NCBI GenBank assembly: GCA_900541975.1
Contig: UQLR01000027.1
Location: 1 to 18,938 of the forward strand
Source of the DNA: an uncultured Oscillospiraceae bacterium
GTDB lineage: Bacteria; Bacillota; Clostridia; Oscillospirales; Acutalibacteraceae
Direction: 5' to 3'
Length of the DNA stretch: 18,938 nucleotides
Shown: positions 8,040 to 14,840 of the stretch, piece after piece
Layout of the letters: every line of letters begins with the position of its first letter
Position numbering within the stretch: the first letter of the stretch is position 1
Translations under genes and position numbers: made by a program
Notes under the pieces: generated by a model
Databases searched by the model: none
What the model saw: the letters and a program-made list of their open reading frames with translations, nothing else
What the model was told of the DNA's origin: nothing

Positions 8040-8894
8040 TTATGTTGCCAAAACCTTTAAAAGTATTTGAATACATTCTTGTGTATCAAGCGCCATATTC
8101 TCTATCGGATAGCCGCTTGCACGCAGTCTGTAAATCAGTTCCGTAGCCTGCGGCACGTCAAGTTTATGCCGTTTGAGCAGCTCTACCTGTGAAAACACCT
8201 CGCGTGGCGCGCCCTGCGTCAGAATTTTTCCGCTGTCCATAACGACCACCCTGTCCGCCAGCGCGGCTTCGTCCATATAATGTGTGATTAAAACAACGGT
8301 AATCCCTTTTTCTCGGTTGAGCTTTTGTACTGTCTGCAGAACCTCCCTGCGGCCCATGGGGTCCAGCATGGCGGTTGGCTCATCCAGCACCAGGCAGCTC
8401 GGCTGCATTGCCAGGATCCCCGCTATCGCCACACGCTGCTTCTGGCCACCGGAAAGTTTATGCGGCGCATGTGTACGGTATTCGTACATGCCAACCGTTC
8501 TCAGCGCATCGTCTACCCTCTGGCGGATCTCTTTTGGGCAAACGCCCAGATTTTCCGGTCCAAAGGCCACATCCTCTTCCACAATGCTGGCTACAAGCTG
8601 GTTATCCGGGTTTTGCAGCACAAGCCCAACTTTACGGCGTATTTCATACTTGCACGCGTCGTCTGCCGTGTCCATACCATCTACCAGCACCTTACCCTCT
8701 GTGGGCAAAAGCATGGCGTTAAATTGTTTGGCCATAGTAGACTTGCCCGAACCGTTATGTCCCAAAAGCGCGACAAATTCTCCCCGGCGGACGTTCAGAG
8801 AAATATTCTTTAATACGTCTACCGGCGCGCCTGCTTCTTCGTCCTCTGGAATATATTGAAATGAAAGGTGTTGTACCTGAATAAAATTATCCAT
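8040..8894 (-). CDS. ecfA1: ECF transporter ATP-binding protein EcfA1
   Basis: This is the first ATPase of the ECF vitamin/metal transporter motor. It shows Walker A GHNGSGKST (45-53), Q-loop QNPDNQ at about 94-99, signature LSGGQKQR (147-154), Walker B CLVLDEP (167-173) and switch histidine H205 in ITHYMDE. The 284-residue length and the C-terminal helical part (DVPQATELIYRL) fit EcfA1. AAAAGGA lies about 7 bases before the ATG. It starts 18 bases after the methyltransferase gene. In many Firmicutes this module follows rpoA-rplQ; here it follows glmM and a methyltransferase gene instead. Confidence 0.94.
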   Translation of the reverse strand: MDNFIQVQHLSFQYIPEDEEAGAPVDVLKNISLNVRRGEFVALLGHNGSGKSTMAKQFNAMLLPTEGKVLVDGMDTADDACKYEIRRKVGLVLQNPDNQLVASIVEEDVAFGPENLGVCPKEIRQRVDDALRTVGMYEYRTHAPHKLSGGQKQRVAIAGILAMQPSCLVLDEPTAMLDPMGRREVLQTVQKLNREKGITVVLITHYMDEAALADRVVVMDSGKILTQGAPREVFSQVELLKRHKLDVPQATELIYRLRASGYPIENMALDTQECIQILLKVLAT

Positions 8895-8912
8895 TGCTTT
8901 TCCTTTTCCCGC

Positions 8913-9773
8913 TTATACCTGCCAAATAGCAGTTGATCCACAGGGCAAAACAAGCCCTGTCTGCGTCACTGGCAGCCCTATTTCATCGGAGCTGACACTG
9001 CCGCCAAAGCGTTTTTGGAGCGTTACCCCCAAAAGATATTGCATAACGGCGGGCGAAAGCCCCGTTGTATACGAATTTAAAATAAAAAACTTTGCATTGG
9101 GCGATAACACAGAAGAACACAGGCCGCACAGGCTATACAATTGTTCCTCCAGCTTCCAGATTTCTCCGCCGGGCCCTCTTCCATAGGAGGGCGGATCCAT
9201 GATAATACCGTCATACTGCCTGCCCCTGCGCTTTTCTTTTTGTACAAATTTTATACAGTCATCTACAAGCCATCTGACCGGCCGGTCTTGCAGATGGGAC
9301 AGCACTGCGTTTTCCTTTGCCCACTGTACCATACCCTTTGAAGCGTCCACATGGCAAACTTTTGCGCCTGCATGCAGGCAGGCCAGTGTTGCGCCGCCCG
9401 TATAGGCAAACAGATTTAATATGTTCATCTGCTTTTTACTTTGCCGTATTTTATCGGAAACAAAATCCCAATTGACCGCCTGTTCCGGAAAAATGCCGGT
9501 ATGTTTAAACCCCATAGGCCTTATCTGAAAGGACAACGCCTTATAGTGCAGCTCCCACAGGTTTGGGTGTTCCTTATATATCTGCCAATGTCCGCCGCCG
9601 CTGGCAGACCGTATATACCTTGCGTGGGCGCGTTGCCAAAGCGGGCTTTCACGCTTTGTTTCCCATATAATCTGCGGGTCGGGCCGTATAAGGATAACAT
9701 CTCCCCAACGCTCCAGCCGCTCGCCACAGGCGGCGTCTATCAGCTCATAGTCTTTCCAGTTAGCAATGCGCAT
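8913..9773 (-). CDS. Class I SAM-dependent methyltransferase (RlmI/RlmK-like catalytic domain)
   Basis: This 286-residue protein carries the Rossmann-type SAM site LNLFAYTGGA (about 119-128), an acidic residue after the next strand (VDAS, 142-145) and the catalytic motif DPPSYG at 193-198. DPP[SF]-type motifs mark RNA or nucleobase methyltransferases, and the overall layout resembles the RlmI/RlmK catalytic domain without an N-terminal PUA domain. The likely target is rRNA cytosine or guanine, but the substrate cannot be read from sequence. GGAGG lies 6 bases before the ATG. It lies between glmM (37 bases) and ecfA1 (18 bases), so it is likely co-transcribed. Confidence 0.85.
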   Translation of the reverse strand: MRIANWKDYELIDAACGERLERWGDVILIRPDPQIIWETKRESPLWQRAHARYIRSASGGGHWQIYKEHPNLWELHYKALSFQIRPMGFKHTGIFPEQAVNWDFVSDKIRQSKKQMNILNLFAYTGGATLACLHAGAKVCHVDASKGMVQWAKENAVLSHLQDRPVRWLVDDCIKFVQKEKRRGRQYDGIIMDPPSYGRGPGGEIWKLEEQLYSLCGLCSSVLSPNAKFFILNSYTTGLSPAVMQYLLGVTLQKRFGGSVSSDEIGLPVTQTGLVLPCGSTAIWQV

Positions 9774-9810
9774 ATCATTCCTCCGCTACCTGCTTTTATT
9801 CCGGAAGCCT

Positions 9811-11160
9811 TCAGGAAAGCCTTTCCCGGATCAGCTCTGCCGTCTGGGTTGCAAAACGCGTGATCTCGCCGGAATCTTCTCCTTCAACCATAACACGGAC
9901 AAGCGGTTCCGTTCCCGAAAGGCGCACCAAAATTCTTCCTCTGCCGCCCAGGCATTCCTTTACGCGGTCAATTTCTTCGCGTATTTCCTTGTCTGTATAA
10001 AAACGGCGCTTTCCCTCTGCGCTGACCTTAACATTGAGCATCACCTGCGGATACCGTTCCATCAATGTAGCAATGCTTGAAAGCTTTGCCTTTCTGCGGC
10101 AAAGAAGGCTTAAAAGTTGCGCCGCTGTAAGCTGCCCGTCCCCTGTAGTAGAGTGGTCCAGAAAAATTACATGTCCGGACTGTTCTCCGCCAATATTATA
10201 ACCTTCGCGCACCATGGTTTCCAGCACATAGCGGTCGCCTACCTGGGTAGACACAAAATTCATTCCTACATTTTCACAAAAACGGTTAAACCCCATGTTT
10301 GTCATTACCGTACCGACCACCGTATCTTTTTTGAGCAGGCCTCTGGATTTCATATCCGCCGCACAAATTGCAATCACATAGTCGCCGTCTACCAGATTTC
10401 CATTTTCATCTACCGCAAGGCAGCGGTCGGCGTCTCCGTCAAATGCAATTCCTGCATCCATCTGGTGTTCCCGCACGTATTTCATCAGGTTTTCCATATG
10501 TGTAGAACCGCAATCCTCATTAATATTGATGCCGTCGGGTTTATCAAATAAAAAGTGGCAGTCGGCCCCCAGCCCTTCAAAAAGCTTTCTTGCTGTACGG
10601 GAAGCGGACCCGTTTGAACAATCAACCGCAATTCGCATCCCTTGCAGATCATTCGGTACGGACTCGATTACATGGTCGACATAATCCTGCACAGCGTTTT
10701 CCGCATGGCGCACATGCCCAAGCATAGCGCCCTGCAGATTTGGGTAAGGTATTTTATGATCCAATACAATCGATTCAATTTCTTCTTCCAGCCCGTCCGG
10801 CAGTTTATAGCCATCCATGCTGAAAATTTTGATCCCGTTAAACTCGAACGGATTGTGCGAAGCAGAAATCATAATCCCCGCGTCCGCCTTATACCTACCG
10901 ATTAAATAAGCCACTGCCGGCGTGGGGACAACCCCCAGGCACAGCACGTTCGCGCCCACAGAACAAAGACCTGCGATCAACGCGCCCTCTATCATGTCGG
11001 AACTTAAGCGTGTGTCCTTCCCAATCAAAACGGTAGGATGCTCCACTTCCTCGTTAATCAGCACCATGGCAGCCGCTCTGCCAATATTCATAGCCATCTC
11101 ACAGGTCAGCTCTGTATTGGCAACGCCTCTTGCGCCGTCTGTTCCAAAAAGTCTTCCCAT
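9811..11160 (-). CDS. glmM: Phosphoglucosamine mutase GlmM
   Basis: GlmM converts glucosamine-6-phosphate to glucosamine-1-phosphate for UDP-GlcNAc and peptidoglycan synthesis. The N-terminal signature GRLFGTDGARG, the phosphoserine loop ISASHNP (98-104, S101 the phosphorylated residue), the Mg-binding loop DGDADR (241-246) and the C-terminal phosphate-binding loop RLSGTEP (413-419) are all intact. Length is 449 residues, as usual. I chose the ATG at 11160 because it gives the family's usual N-terminus; GGAGG lies 10 bases upstream. A GTG two codons earlier (11166) is possible but too close to the GGAGG. It starts 30 bases after ruvB. Confidence 0.96.
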   Translation of the reverse strand: MGRLFGTDGARGVANTELTCEMAMNIGRAAAMVLINEEVEHPTVLIGKDTRLSSDMIEGALIAGLCSVGANVLCLGVVPTPAVAYLIGRYKADAGIMISASHNPFEFNGIKIFSMDGYKLPDGLEEEIESIVLDHKIPYPNLQGAMLGHVRHAENAVQDYVDHVIESVPNDLQGMRIAVDCSNGSASRTARKLFEGLGADCHFLFDKPDGININEDCGSTHMENLMKYVREHQMDAGIAFDGDADRCLAVDENGNLVDGDYVIAICAADMKSRGLLKKDTVVGTVMTNMGFNRFCENVGMNFVSTQVGDRYVLETMVREGYNIGGEQSGHVIFLDHSTTGDGQLTAAQLLSLLCRRKAKLSSIATLMERYPQVMLNVKVSAEGKRRFYTDKEIREEIDRVKECLGGRGRILVRLSGTEPLVRVMVEGEDSGEITRFATQTAELIRERLS

Positions 11161-11190
11161 AAACACGATACCTCCGAAAAATAATTTTTG

Positions 11191-12264
11191 TCACACAAGC
11201 CCAGATGATTCGTCTGTAAACAGTACGGGCTGCCCGGAGGATGGTGCGTTTGGCATTTCAAGCCCCAAATGCCTGCAGGCTTCCAGCGTAACACACCGCC
11301 CTCTGGGTGTTCTGTTTAAAAAACCGATCTGCATCAGATACGGCTCATATACGTCCTCAATGGTAACAGCCTCTTCTCCAATTGCCGCCGCCAGCGTTTC
11401 CAGCCCCACGGGGCCTCCTTTATAATATTTAATCATAGCCGTAAGCATGCGCCTGTCGTTAGAATCCAGCCCCAGGCGGTCTACCTCCAGTTTATCCAGT
11501 GCAACGCCGGCCGTATCTGCCGTAATTACTCCATTGCTCATAACCTGCGCAAAATCGCGCACACGCTTTAACAGGCGGTTTGCAATTCTGGGCGTTCCCC
11601 TGGAGCGGGAGGCAATCTCCAGCGCGCCGCCGTCGTCAATGGGTATTTCCAAAATAGATGCGCTGCGCTTTATGATTTTTGCAAGCTCCTGCGAAGTATA
11701 CGGCTCCAGCCTGAGAACAACGCCGAACCGGTCGCGCAGCGGCGCTGTCAGCTGGCCCGCTCTTGTGGTTGCGCCTACCAGTGTAAAATGCGGCAGCGGC
11801 AAATGATAGGAAGCTGCCATTTGCCCTTTTCCTGTAATAATATCAATTGCATAATCTTCCATGGAAGGATATAAAATTTCCTCCACAGCTCTTGAAAGAC
11901 GGTGGATTTCATCAATAAACAAAACATCTCCCGGATTTAAATTAGTAAGCAGTGCGGCCAGGTCGCCGGGCTTTTCGATCGCCGGGCCAGAGGTAATGCG
12001 CAAATTAACCTGCAGTTCATTTGCTATAATACCTGCAAGCGTCGTTTTGCCAAGCCCTGGCGGTCCGTAAAGCAAAACATGGTCGAGCGTTTCTTTCCGC
12101 TGCTTTGCCGCCTCTATAAACACAGAAAGGTTTTCCTTAACCTTTTCCTGCCCGATATATTCCTCTAGTGAACGCGGACGCAGCGGATTATCTTCTGACA
12201 CAACATCGTCCGGAATTTCAGCGGCGCTTACAATTCTGTTTTCAAAATCAAATGTATTATCCAT
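11191..12264 (-). CDS. ruvB: Holliday junction branch migration DNA helicase RuvB
   Basis: RuvB is the hexameric AAA+ motor that drives branch migration of Holliday junctions with RuvA. Walker A GPPGLGKT is at 67-74, Walker B LFIDEIH at 115-121, sensor 1 GATTR at 164-168, and the arginine-containing APLRDRFG at 174-181. A winged-helix C-terminus ends in the TPRGR motif. The 357-residue length includes about 20 residues beyond the usual LGLEMP ending, a polar tail of unknown use. AAAGGAT lies about 9-10 bases before the ATG. It follows ruvA by 14 bases. Confidence 0.97.
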   Translation of the reverse strand: MDNTFDFENRIVSAAEIPDDVVSEDNPLRPRSLEEYIGQEKVKENLSVFIEAAKQRKETLDHVLLYGPPGLGKTTLAGIIANELQVNLRITSGPAIEKPGDLAALLTNLNPGDVLFIDEIHRLSRAVEEILYPSMEDYAIDIITGKGQMAASYHLPLPHFTLVGATTRAGQLTAPLRDRFGVVLRLEPYTSQELAKIIKRSASILEIPIDDGGALEIASRSRGTPRIANRLLKRVRDFAQVMSNGVITADTAGVALDKLEVDRLGLDSNDRRMLTAMIKYYKGGPVGLETLAAAIGEEAVTIEDVYEPYLMQIGFLNRTPRGRCVTLEACRHLGLEMPNAPSSGQPVLFTDESSGLV

Positions 12265-12278
12265 GTATCTTTATCCTT

Positions 12279-12878
12279 TCAGCCTTTTCCCATTTCCTTT
12301 AAAACAGCCGCAATCATCTGCTCCACGCTCAATGTAAAATCAAGCCCGGAAAGCACAGGCATTACATCTGCACTGCCATATCCAAGCACCGAAAGCGCCT
12401 CCACCGCCTTTTGTATGTTGTCCTGGGCAAAAGGCTGCGCCGTTTCGGGCTGAATGGATGCTAAATTGGCCGTAAACCCGCTTACTTTATCTTTTAGCTC
12501 CAAAACGATCCGCTGTGCAAGCTTTGGACCAACCCCTTGCGCTCTGGTGATCGTTTTACTGTCATTTGCGGCAATACACATGGCTACCTGCTCCGGAGAA
12601 AGTTCCGACAAAATTGCAAGCCCTGCCTTGGGGCCTACACCGCTTACCGCTGTCAAAAGTTTAAAGCAGTTAAGTTCCTGCAGCGTTGCAAAACCAAACA
12701 GCTCAACAGCATCTTCCCGCACGTTTAAATGCGTATAGACCAACGCTTCCTGGTGAAGCTTTGGAAGATTCCTCTGTGTATTTAGCGTAGTCAGGCATTT
12801 ATAGCCCACGCCTGCACATTCTATTACGATAAACCCCGCTTCTGCATGGGACAAAACGCCCCGTAAGCTGTAAAACAT
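12279..12878 (-). CDS. ruvA: Holliday junction branch migration protein RuvA
   Basis: RuvA binds four-way DNA junctions as a tetramer and loads RuvB. The 199-residue protein has an N-terminal OB-fold (about 1-62), helix-hairpin-helix repeats with VSGVGPKAG near 79-87 and a second near GVGPKLAQRI (116-125), and a C-terminal RuvB-binding domain (about 148-199, AVEALSVLGY). The ATG shares one base with the TAA of ruvC (TAATG), a classic coupled junction; AAAGGGG lies inside the end of ruvC. Identity is certain from fold landmarks and neighbours. Confidence 0.96.
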   Translation of the reverse strand: MFYSLRGVLSHAEAGFIVIECAGVGYKCLTTLNTQRNLPKLHQEALVYTHLNVREDAVELFGFATLQELNCFKLLTAVSGVGPKAGLAILSELSPEQVAMCIAANDSKTITRAQGVGPKLAQRIVLELKDKVSGFTANLASIQPETAQPFAQDNIQKAVEALSVLGYGSADVMPVLSGLDFTLSVEQMIAAVLKEMGKG

Positions 12879-13390
12879 TATTGATTCCGTCCCCTTTTAT
12901 ACAGCATCTCCCGCAGGCGCGTTCCTGAAGCCTGCGTATGGCAAATGGCAATTGCAAGCGCGTCTGCCGTGTCGTCCGGTTTTGGGACCTGCTGCAAATG
13001 CAGCAGGCGCCGCGTCATTTCCATAACCTGCACTTTTTTCGCCTGGCCATAGCCCGTCACTGCCGTTTTTACCTGCAGCGGCGTATATTCAAAAACTTCT
13101 ACGCCGTTTTTTTGCGCCGCTAATAAAATTACGCCTCTCGCCTGCGCTACATTGATCGCTGTTTTTTGATTGTTTTGAAAATAAAGCTTCTCAATCGCCA
13201 TAAAATCAGGATGACAAGCATCCATCACCTGCATAAGCCGGTCATAAATGCTTTGCAGACGCACTCCAAACGGTTGCTGCGCCTGTGTGGTAATCGCGCC
13301 AAAGGCAAGCGGTGTATGCCTGTTGTTGCGAAAATCCACCACACCCCAACCGACGATTGCATAACCAGGATCTATCCCTAAAACAACCAA
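12878..13390 (-). CDS. ruvC: Crossover junction endodeoxyribonuclease RuvC
   Basis: RuvC cuts Holliday junctions symmetrically. Its four acidic metal ligands are in place: D7 (GIDPG), E67 (AIEKLYF), D140 and D143 (DDTADALA). Length is 170 residues from the TTG at 13390, which has AAAGGGGG 8 bases upstream and gives the usual N-terminus (VVLGIDPG). A TTG three codons earlier (13399) is in frame but abuts the purine run; no ATG is available. It is the first gene of the minus-strand run and has a promoter at 13438-13466. Confidence 0.95.
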   Translation of the reverse strand: MVVLGIDPGYAIVGWGVVDFRNNRHTPLAFGAITTQAQQPFGVRLQSIYDRLMQVMDACHPDFMAIEKLYFQNNQKTAINVAQARGVILLAAQKNGVEVFEYTPLQVKTAVTGYGQAKKVQVMEMTRRLLHLQQVPKPDDTADALAIAICHTQASGTRLREMLYKRGRNQ

Positions 13391-13437
13391 ACCCTGCAAC
13401 CCCCTTTAAAAATGCGCCTGCATAATACTAACTTAAG

Positions 13438-13466
13438 ATTATAGCACATAAGGGTTGTTCGGGCAA
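13438..13466 (-). promoter_or_regulatory. Promoter upstream of ruvC
   Basis: On the minus strand TTGCCC (13466-13461) is followed after 17 bases by a perfect TATAAT (13443-13438). The expected start is near 13431, about 40 bases before the chosen ruvC TTG. It is the only good promoter in the 128 bases between ruvC and the divergent tRNA-Val promoter, so it probably drives the long minus-strand run. Confidence 0.75.
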
Positions 13467-13518
13467 CTAAAACGCCTTATTTTTATCCTTTATAAATGAT
13501 TCTTTTTTTAAAAAGGGC

Positions 13519-13547
13519 TTGCTTTTTTTTGAACCTTTGGATATAAT
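13519..13547 (+). promoter_or_regulatory. Promoter of tRNA-Val
   Basis: TTGCTT (13519-13524), 17 bases, then a perfect TATAAT (13542-13547). The expected start is around 13554, some 11 bases before the mature tRNA. It is divergent from the ruvC promoter. Confidence 0.75.
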
Positions 13548-13564
13548 AGAACAGCAATCTTTCC

Positions 13565-13640
13565 GGACGCTTAGCTCAGCTGGTAGAGCATTCGCTTGAC
13601 GTGCGAAGGGTCAGCGGTTCAAGTCCGTTAGCGTCCACCA
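13565..13640 (+). tRNA. tRNA-Val (anticodon GAC)
   Basis: A complete 76-nt cloverleaf with acceptor GGACGCT/AGCGTCC, anticodon stem TTCGC/GCGAA around TTGACGT (anticodon GAC), T-loop GTTCAAGTC and encoded CCA (13638-13640). It is a single-gene unit with its own promoter and terminator. Confidence 0.97.
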
Positions 13641-13644
13641 TGTA

Positions 13645-13690
13645 AAAAGCACATTAAAAGCAGCTTTGCTTTTAATGTGCTTTTATTTTT
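13645..13690 (+). terminator. Intrinsic terminator after tRNA-Val
   Basis: A perfect 18-bp stem (13645-13662 with 13667-13684) closes a 4-base loop GCTT and is followed by ATTTTT. It begins 4 bases after the tRNA CCA. The stem is long and partly AT-rich. Confidence 0.92.
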
Positions 13691-13771
13691 GACAGAGAAT
13701 TTATATTTTTCAGGCTGAACATACGGTCCAGCACAAAAAATGAATCCTGTTTTGTTTTTCCTGCCTTTTCC

Positions 13772-13801
13772 TTGCATGCCGGCTTTTACCCGGCGTAAAA
13801 T
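13772..13801 (+). promoter_or_regulatory. Weak promoter candidate for the 80-residue gene
   Basis: TTGCAT (13772-13777), 18 bases, then TAAAAT (13796-13801). The spacer contains a 5-bp inverted repeat GCCGG/CCGGC (13778-13794). Since the strong terminator after tRNA-Val lies upstream, the next gene needs its own promoter, and this is the best match I see. Confidence 0.35.
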
Positions 13802-13839
13802 AAACATGAACCCATCATAGAAGAATTGGAGGCAGTAAC

Positions 13840-14082
13840 ATGAAGCAGGAAAAGCAAAGCGCGCCGGAAAAAGGCCATGAGGAACAAAAGGCTTTTTATA
13901 AGCAGCCCAAGCATTCACCCGACCAGCGCAGCAAACCCATAGTAACCGAAGCGCTTATGGAGGAACGCATGCTGGTAGGCCCAAGAAATATTACGCTTTC
14001 CGGAGCGGAACATTTTGTAATGGATATAGACACGCGGGTTGCAAAACCGTCTGAGTATGGCGTGGACGAAATGCGCGACTGA
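13840..14082 (+). CDS. Small highly charged protein of unknown function
   Basis: I do not recognise this 80-residue product. It is very polar: the first 35 residues are rich in Lys, Glu and Gln with several His and Pro and look disordered. The second half has a denser, possibly folded part (ALMEERMLVGPRNITL, AEHFVMDIDTRVAKPSEYGV). There is no signal peptide, membrane segment or Cys. Support for it being real is a strong GGAGG 7 bases before the ATG, a codon pattern like its neighbours and an otherwise empty region. It is alone between the tRNA-Val terminator and a convergent lipoprotein gene, with 23 bases between the two stop codons and no clear terminator there. Confidence 0.7.
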   Translation: MKQEKQSAPEKGHEEQKAFYKQPKHSPDQRSKPIVTEALMEERMLVGPRNITLSGAEHFVMDIDTRVAKPSEYGVDEMRD

Positions 14083-14105
14083 AGTATTGTCAACGAAAAA
14101 TAAAA

Positions 14106-14465
14106 CTATTTGACCTTTTGCAACGTGATGGTTTTTTTGTTGAGCGTCAGCTCAATCTGGTCTCCCAGCAGGTTGTATCCAAAGGTAAAACTTTCATTGA
14201 GTTTTTCGTCTGTCAATGTAATATTGTCACTGCTGACAATGCAGTTTCCCGCTATTTTTGTTTCAGCACCGCCGCCGGCCTTTACTGCAAGGGACGCTTT
14301 ATCTCCGTCAAAGCTTAAAGCAACCGTCGACATATATTCGCCTTTTCCGCTCCAGGTATTTGCCTTAAGCTCATCCTGCGCGCTTTCCACCACGGTCCTC
14401 GTACAGGCACACAGGGAAATCAGCGCAAAAAGCACCGGCAGCGTCCATATCCATTTTTTGCGCAT
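14106..14465 (-). CDS. Predicted small lipoprotein of unknown function
   Basis: The 119-residue product starts with a lipoprotein signal: basic MRKK, a hydrophobic stretch (about 5-18) and the lipobox L18-C19-A20-C21, so C21 is the likely lipidated residue after cleavage. The mature part, about 99 residues, has alternating beta-strand pattern (YMSTVALSFDG, ASLAVKAGGG, FTFGYNLLGDQIELTL) suggesting a small beta-sandwich or barrel on the outer membrane face. No known family is recognised. I chose the ATG at 14465 because AAAGGGG lies 9 bases upstream; the ATG at 14474 abuts it. It is transcribed towards the 80-residue gene and away from the hydrogenase maturation operon. Confidence 0.78.
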   Translation of the reverse strand: MRKKWIWTLPVLFALISLCACTRTVVESAQDELKANTWSGKGEYMSTVALSFDGDKASLAVKAGGGAETKIAGNCIVSSDNITLTDEKLNESFTFGYNLLGDQIELTLNKKTITLQKVK

Positions 14466-14621
14466 ATGCAACATCCCCTTTCCATAATTTTTCTTTTATT
14501 TATCATATGAAAGACCGTTTTTCTTTATGCGCCGGCCCGTGGGGTTCCACAGAACCGTTAGATTCTCTAATTTTCTTTGTTCTACAGAGCAATACTTTTA
14601 CATGTCCGGCAGTTATACCTA
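14466..14621. other. Gene-free stretch between lipoprotein gene and hyd promoter
   Basis: The gene-free gap runs from 14466 to 14840; this is its left part and the promoter plus leader fill the rest. It holds the lipoprotein ribosome binding site (AAAGGGG near 14475-14481) and a 5-bp hairpin GGTTC-CACA-GAACC at 14543-14556 with no T-run. A minus-strand TATGAT (14507-14502) could be a -10 for the lipoprotein gene, but its -35 is poor. No supported gene is seen here on either strand. Confidence 0.5.
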
Positions 14622-14650
14622 TTGAAAAACGCAGAAAAAAAGTATATAAT
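14622..14650 (+). promoter_or_regulatory. Promoter of the hydrogenase maturation operon
   Basis: TTGAAA (14622-14627), 17 bases, then a perfect TATAAT (14645-14650) in an A-rich setting. The expected start is about 14657, leaving a leader of roughly 184 bases before the first start codon. This is among the best promoters in the window. Confidence 0.82.
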
Positions 14651-14656
14651 AATAAA

Positions 14657-14840
14657 AAACACGTACTGATTACAAGGGTTTGTCCCAAGTAAGAAGGCAC
14701 GCAATTTATTAGACGGCTTTGCATGGACCCGCCTTCTTTTCTTGCAAAGGGCAGGTTTCCGTATGCAATGCGTGTTGCCGACGCTTTATCCCGTGCCTTT
14801 TTGGGCACGGGAATTTTTTTGGGGGAAAGGAGGCTGTCCT
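14657..14840 (+). promoter_or_regulatory. Structured 5' leader: putative transcription-attenuation switch (riboswitch-like)
   Basis: The leader lies between a strong promoter and the TM1266-family gene and ends in an intrinsic terminator placed just before the Shine-Dalgarno. Segment 14691-14698 (AAGAAGGC) pairs exactly with 14731-14738 (GCCTTCTT). The overlapping segment 14691-14701 can instead pair over 11 bp (one G-U) with 14792-14802, the left arm and loop of the terminator. Local pairing would leave the terminator free to form; the long-range pairing would break it. A further 7-bp pairing (717-723 of the 14,000 block with 743-749) crosses the first helix, and an imperfect hairpin spans 14750-14779. 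I see no signature of T-box, SAM, TPP, cobalamin, FMN, ZTP or c-di-GMP classes. The ligand or protein sensed is unknown. Confidence 0.65.
14789..14820 (+). terminator. Intrinsic terminator inside the hyd operon leader (attenuator)
   Basis: A 9-bp perfect stem, TCCCGTGCC (14789-14797) with GGCACGGGA (14804-14812), closes a 6-base loop TTTTTG and is followed by A and seven T. It ends 5 bases before the AAAGGAGG of the first gene, so unless it is bypassed the operon is not expressed. No gene upstream on this strand needs it. Confidence 0.88.

Noticed and set aside
8284..8859. 191-codon open frame on the plus strand
   Set aside because: It is antisense to ecfA1 and has Ser/Arg-rich shadow composition with no ribosome binding site.
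13438..13470. LexA (SOS) box in the ruvC promoter
   Set aside because: Only one half-site (CGAAC on the minus strand) is present; the matching GTTCG at the required spacing is missing.
13628..13918. 96-codon minus-strand frame
   Set aside because: It overlaps the tRNA-Val 3' end, its terminator and the well-supported 80-residue gene on the other strand.
14503..14808. 101-codon minus-strand frame across the hyd promoter and leader
   Set aside because: It starts at a GTG inside the terminator hairpin, lacks a ribosome binding site, and runs antisense to a clear promoter and leader.
14742..14840. Upstream extension of the TM1266-family gene to a TTG at 14742
   Set aside because: The extension would translate through the terminator hairpin and its T-run and lacks a binding site; the ATG at 14841 has AAAGGAGG and gives the family's usual length.
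14657..14840. T-box or other known riboswitch in the hyd leader
   Set aside because: No T-box sequence, no SAM, TPP, FMN, cobalamin, ZTP or c-di-GMP core motif could be matched by eye; a formal Rfam scan could still overturn this.
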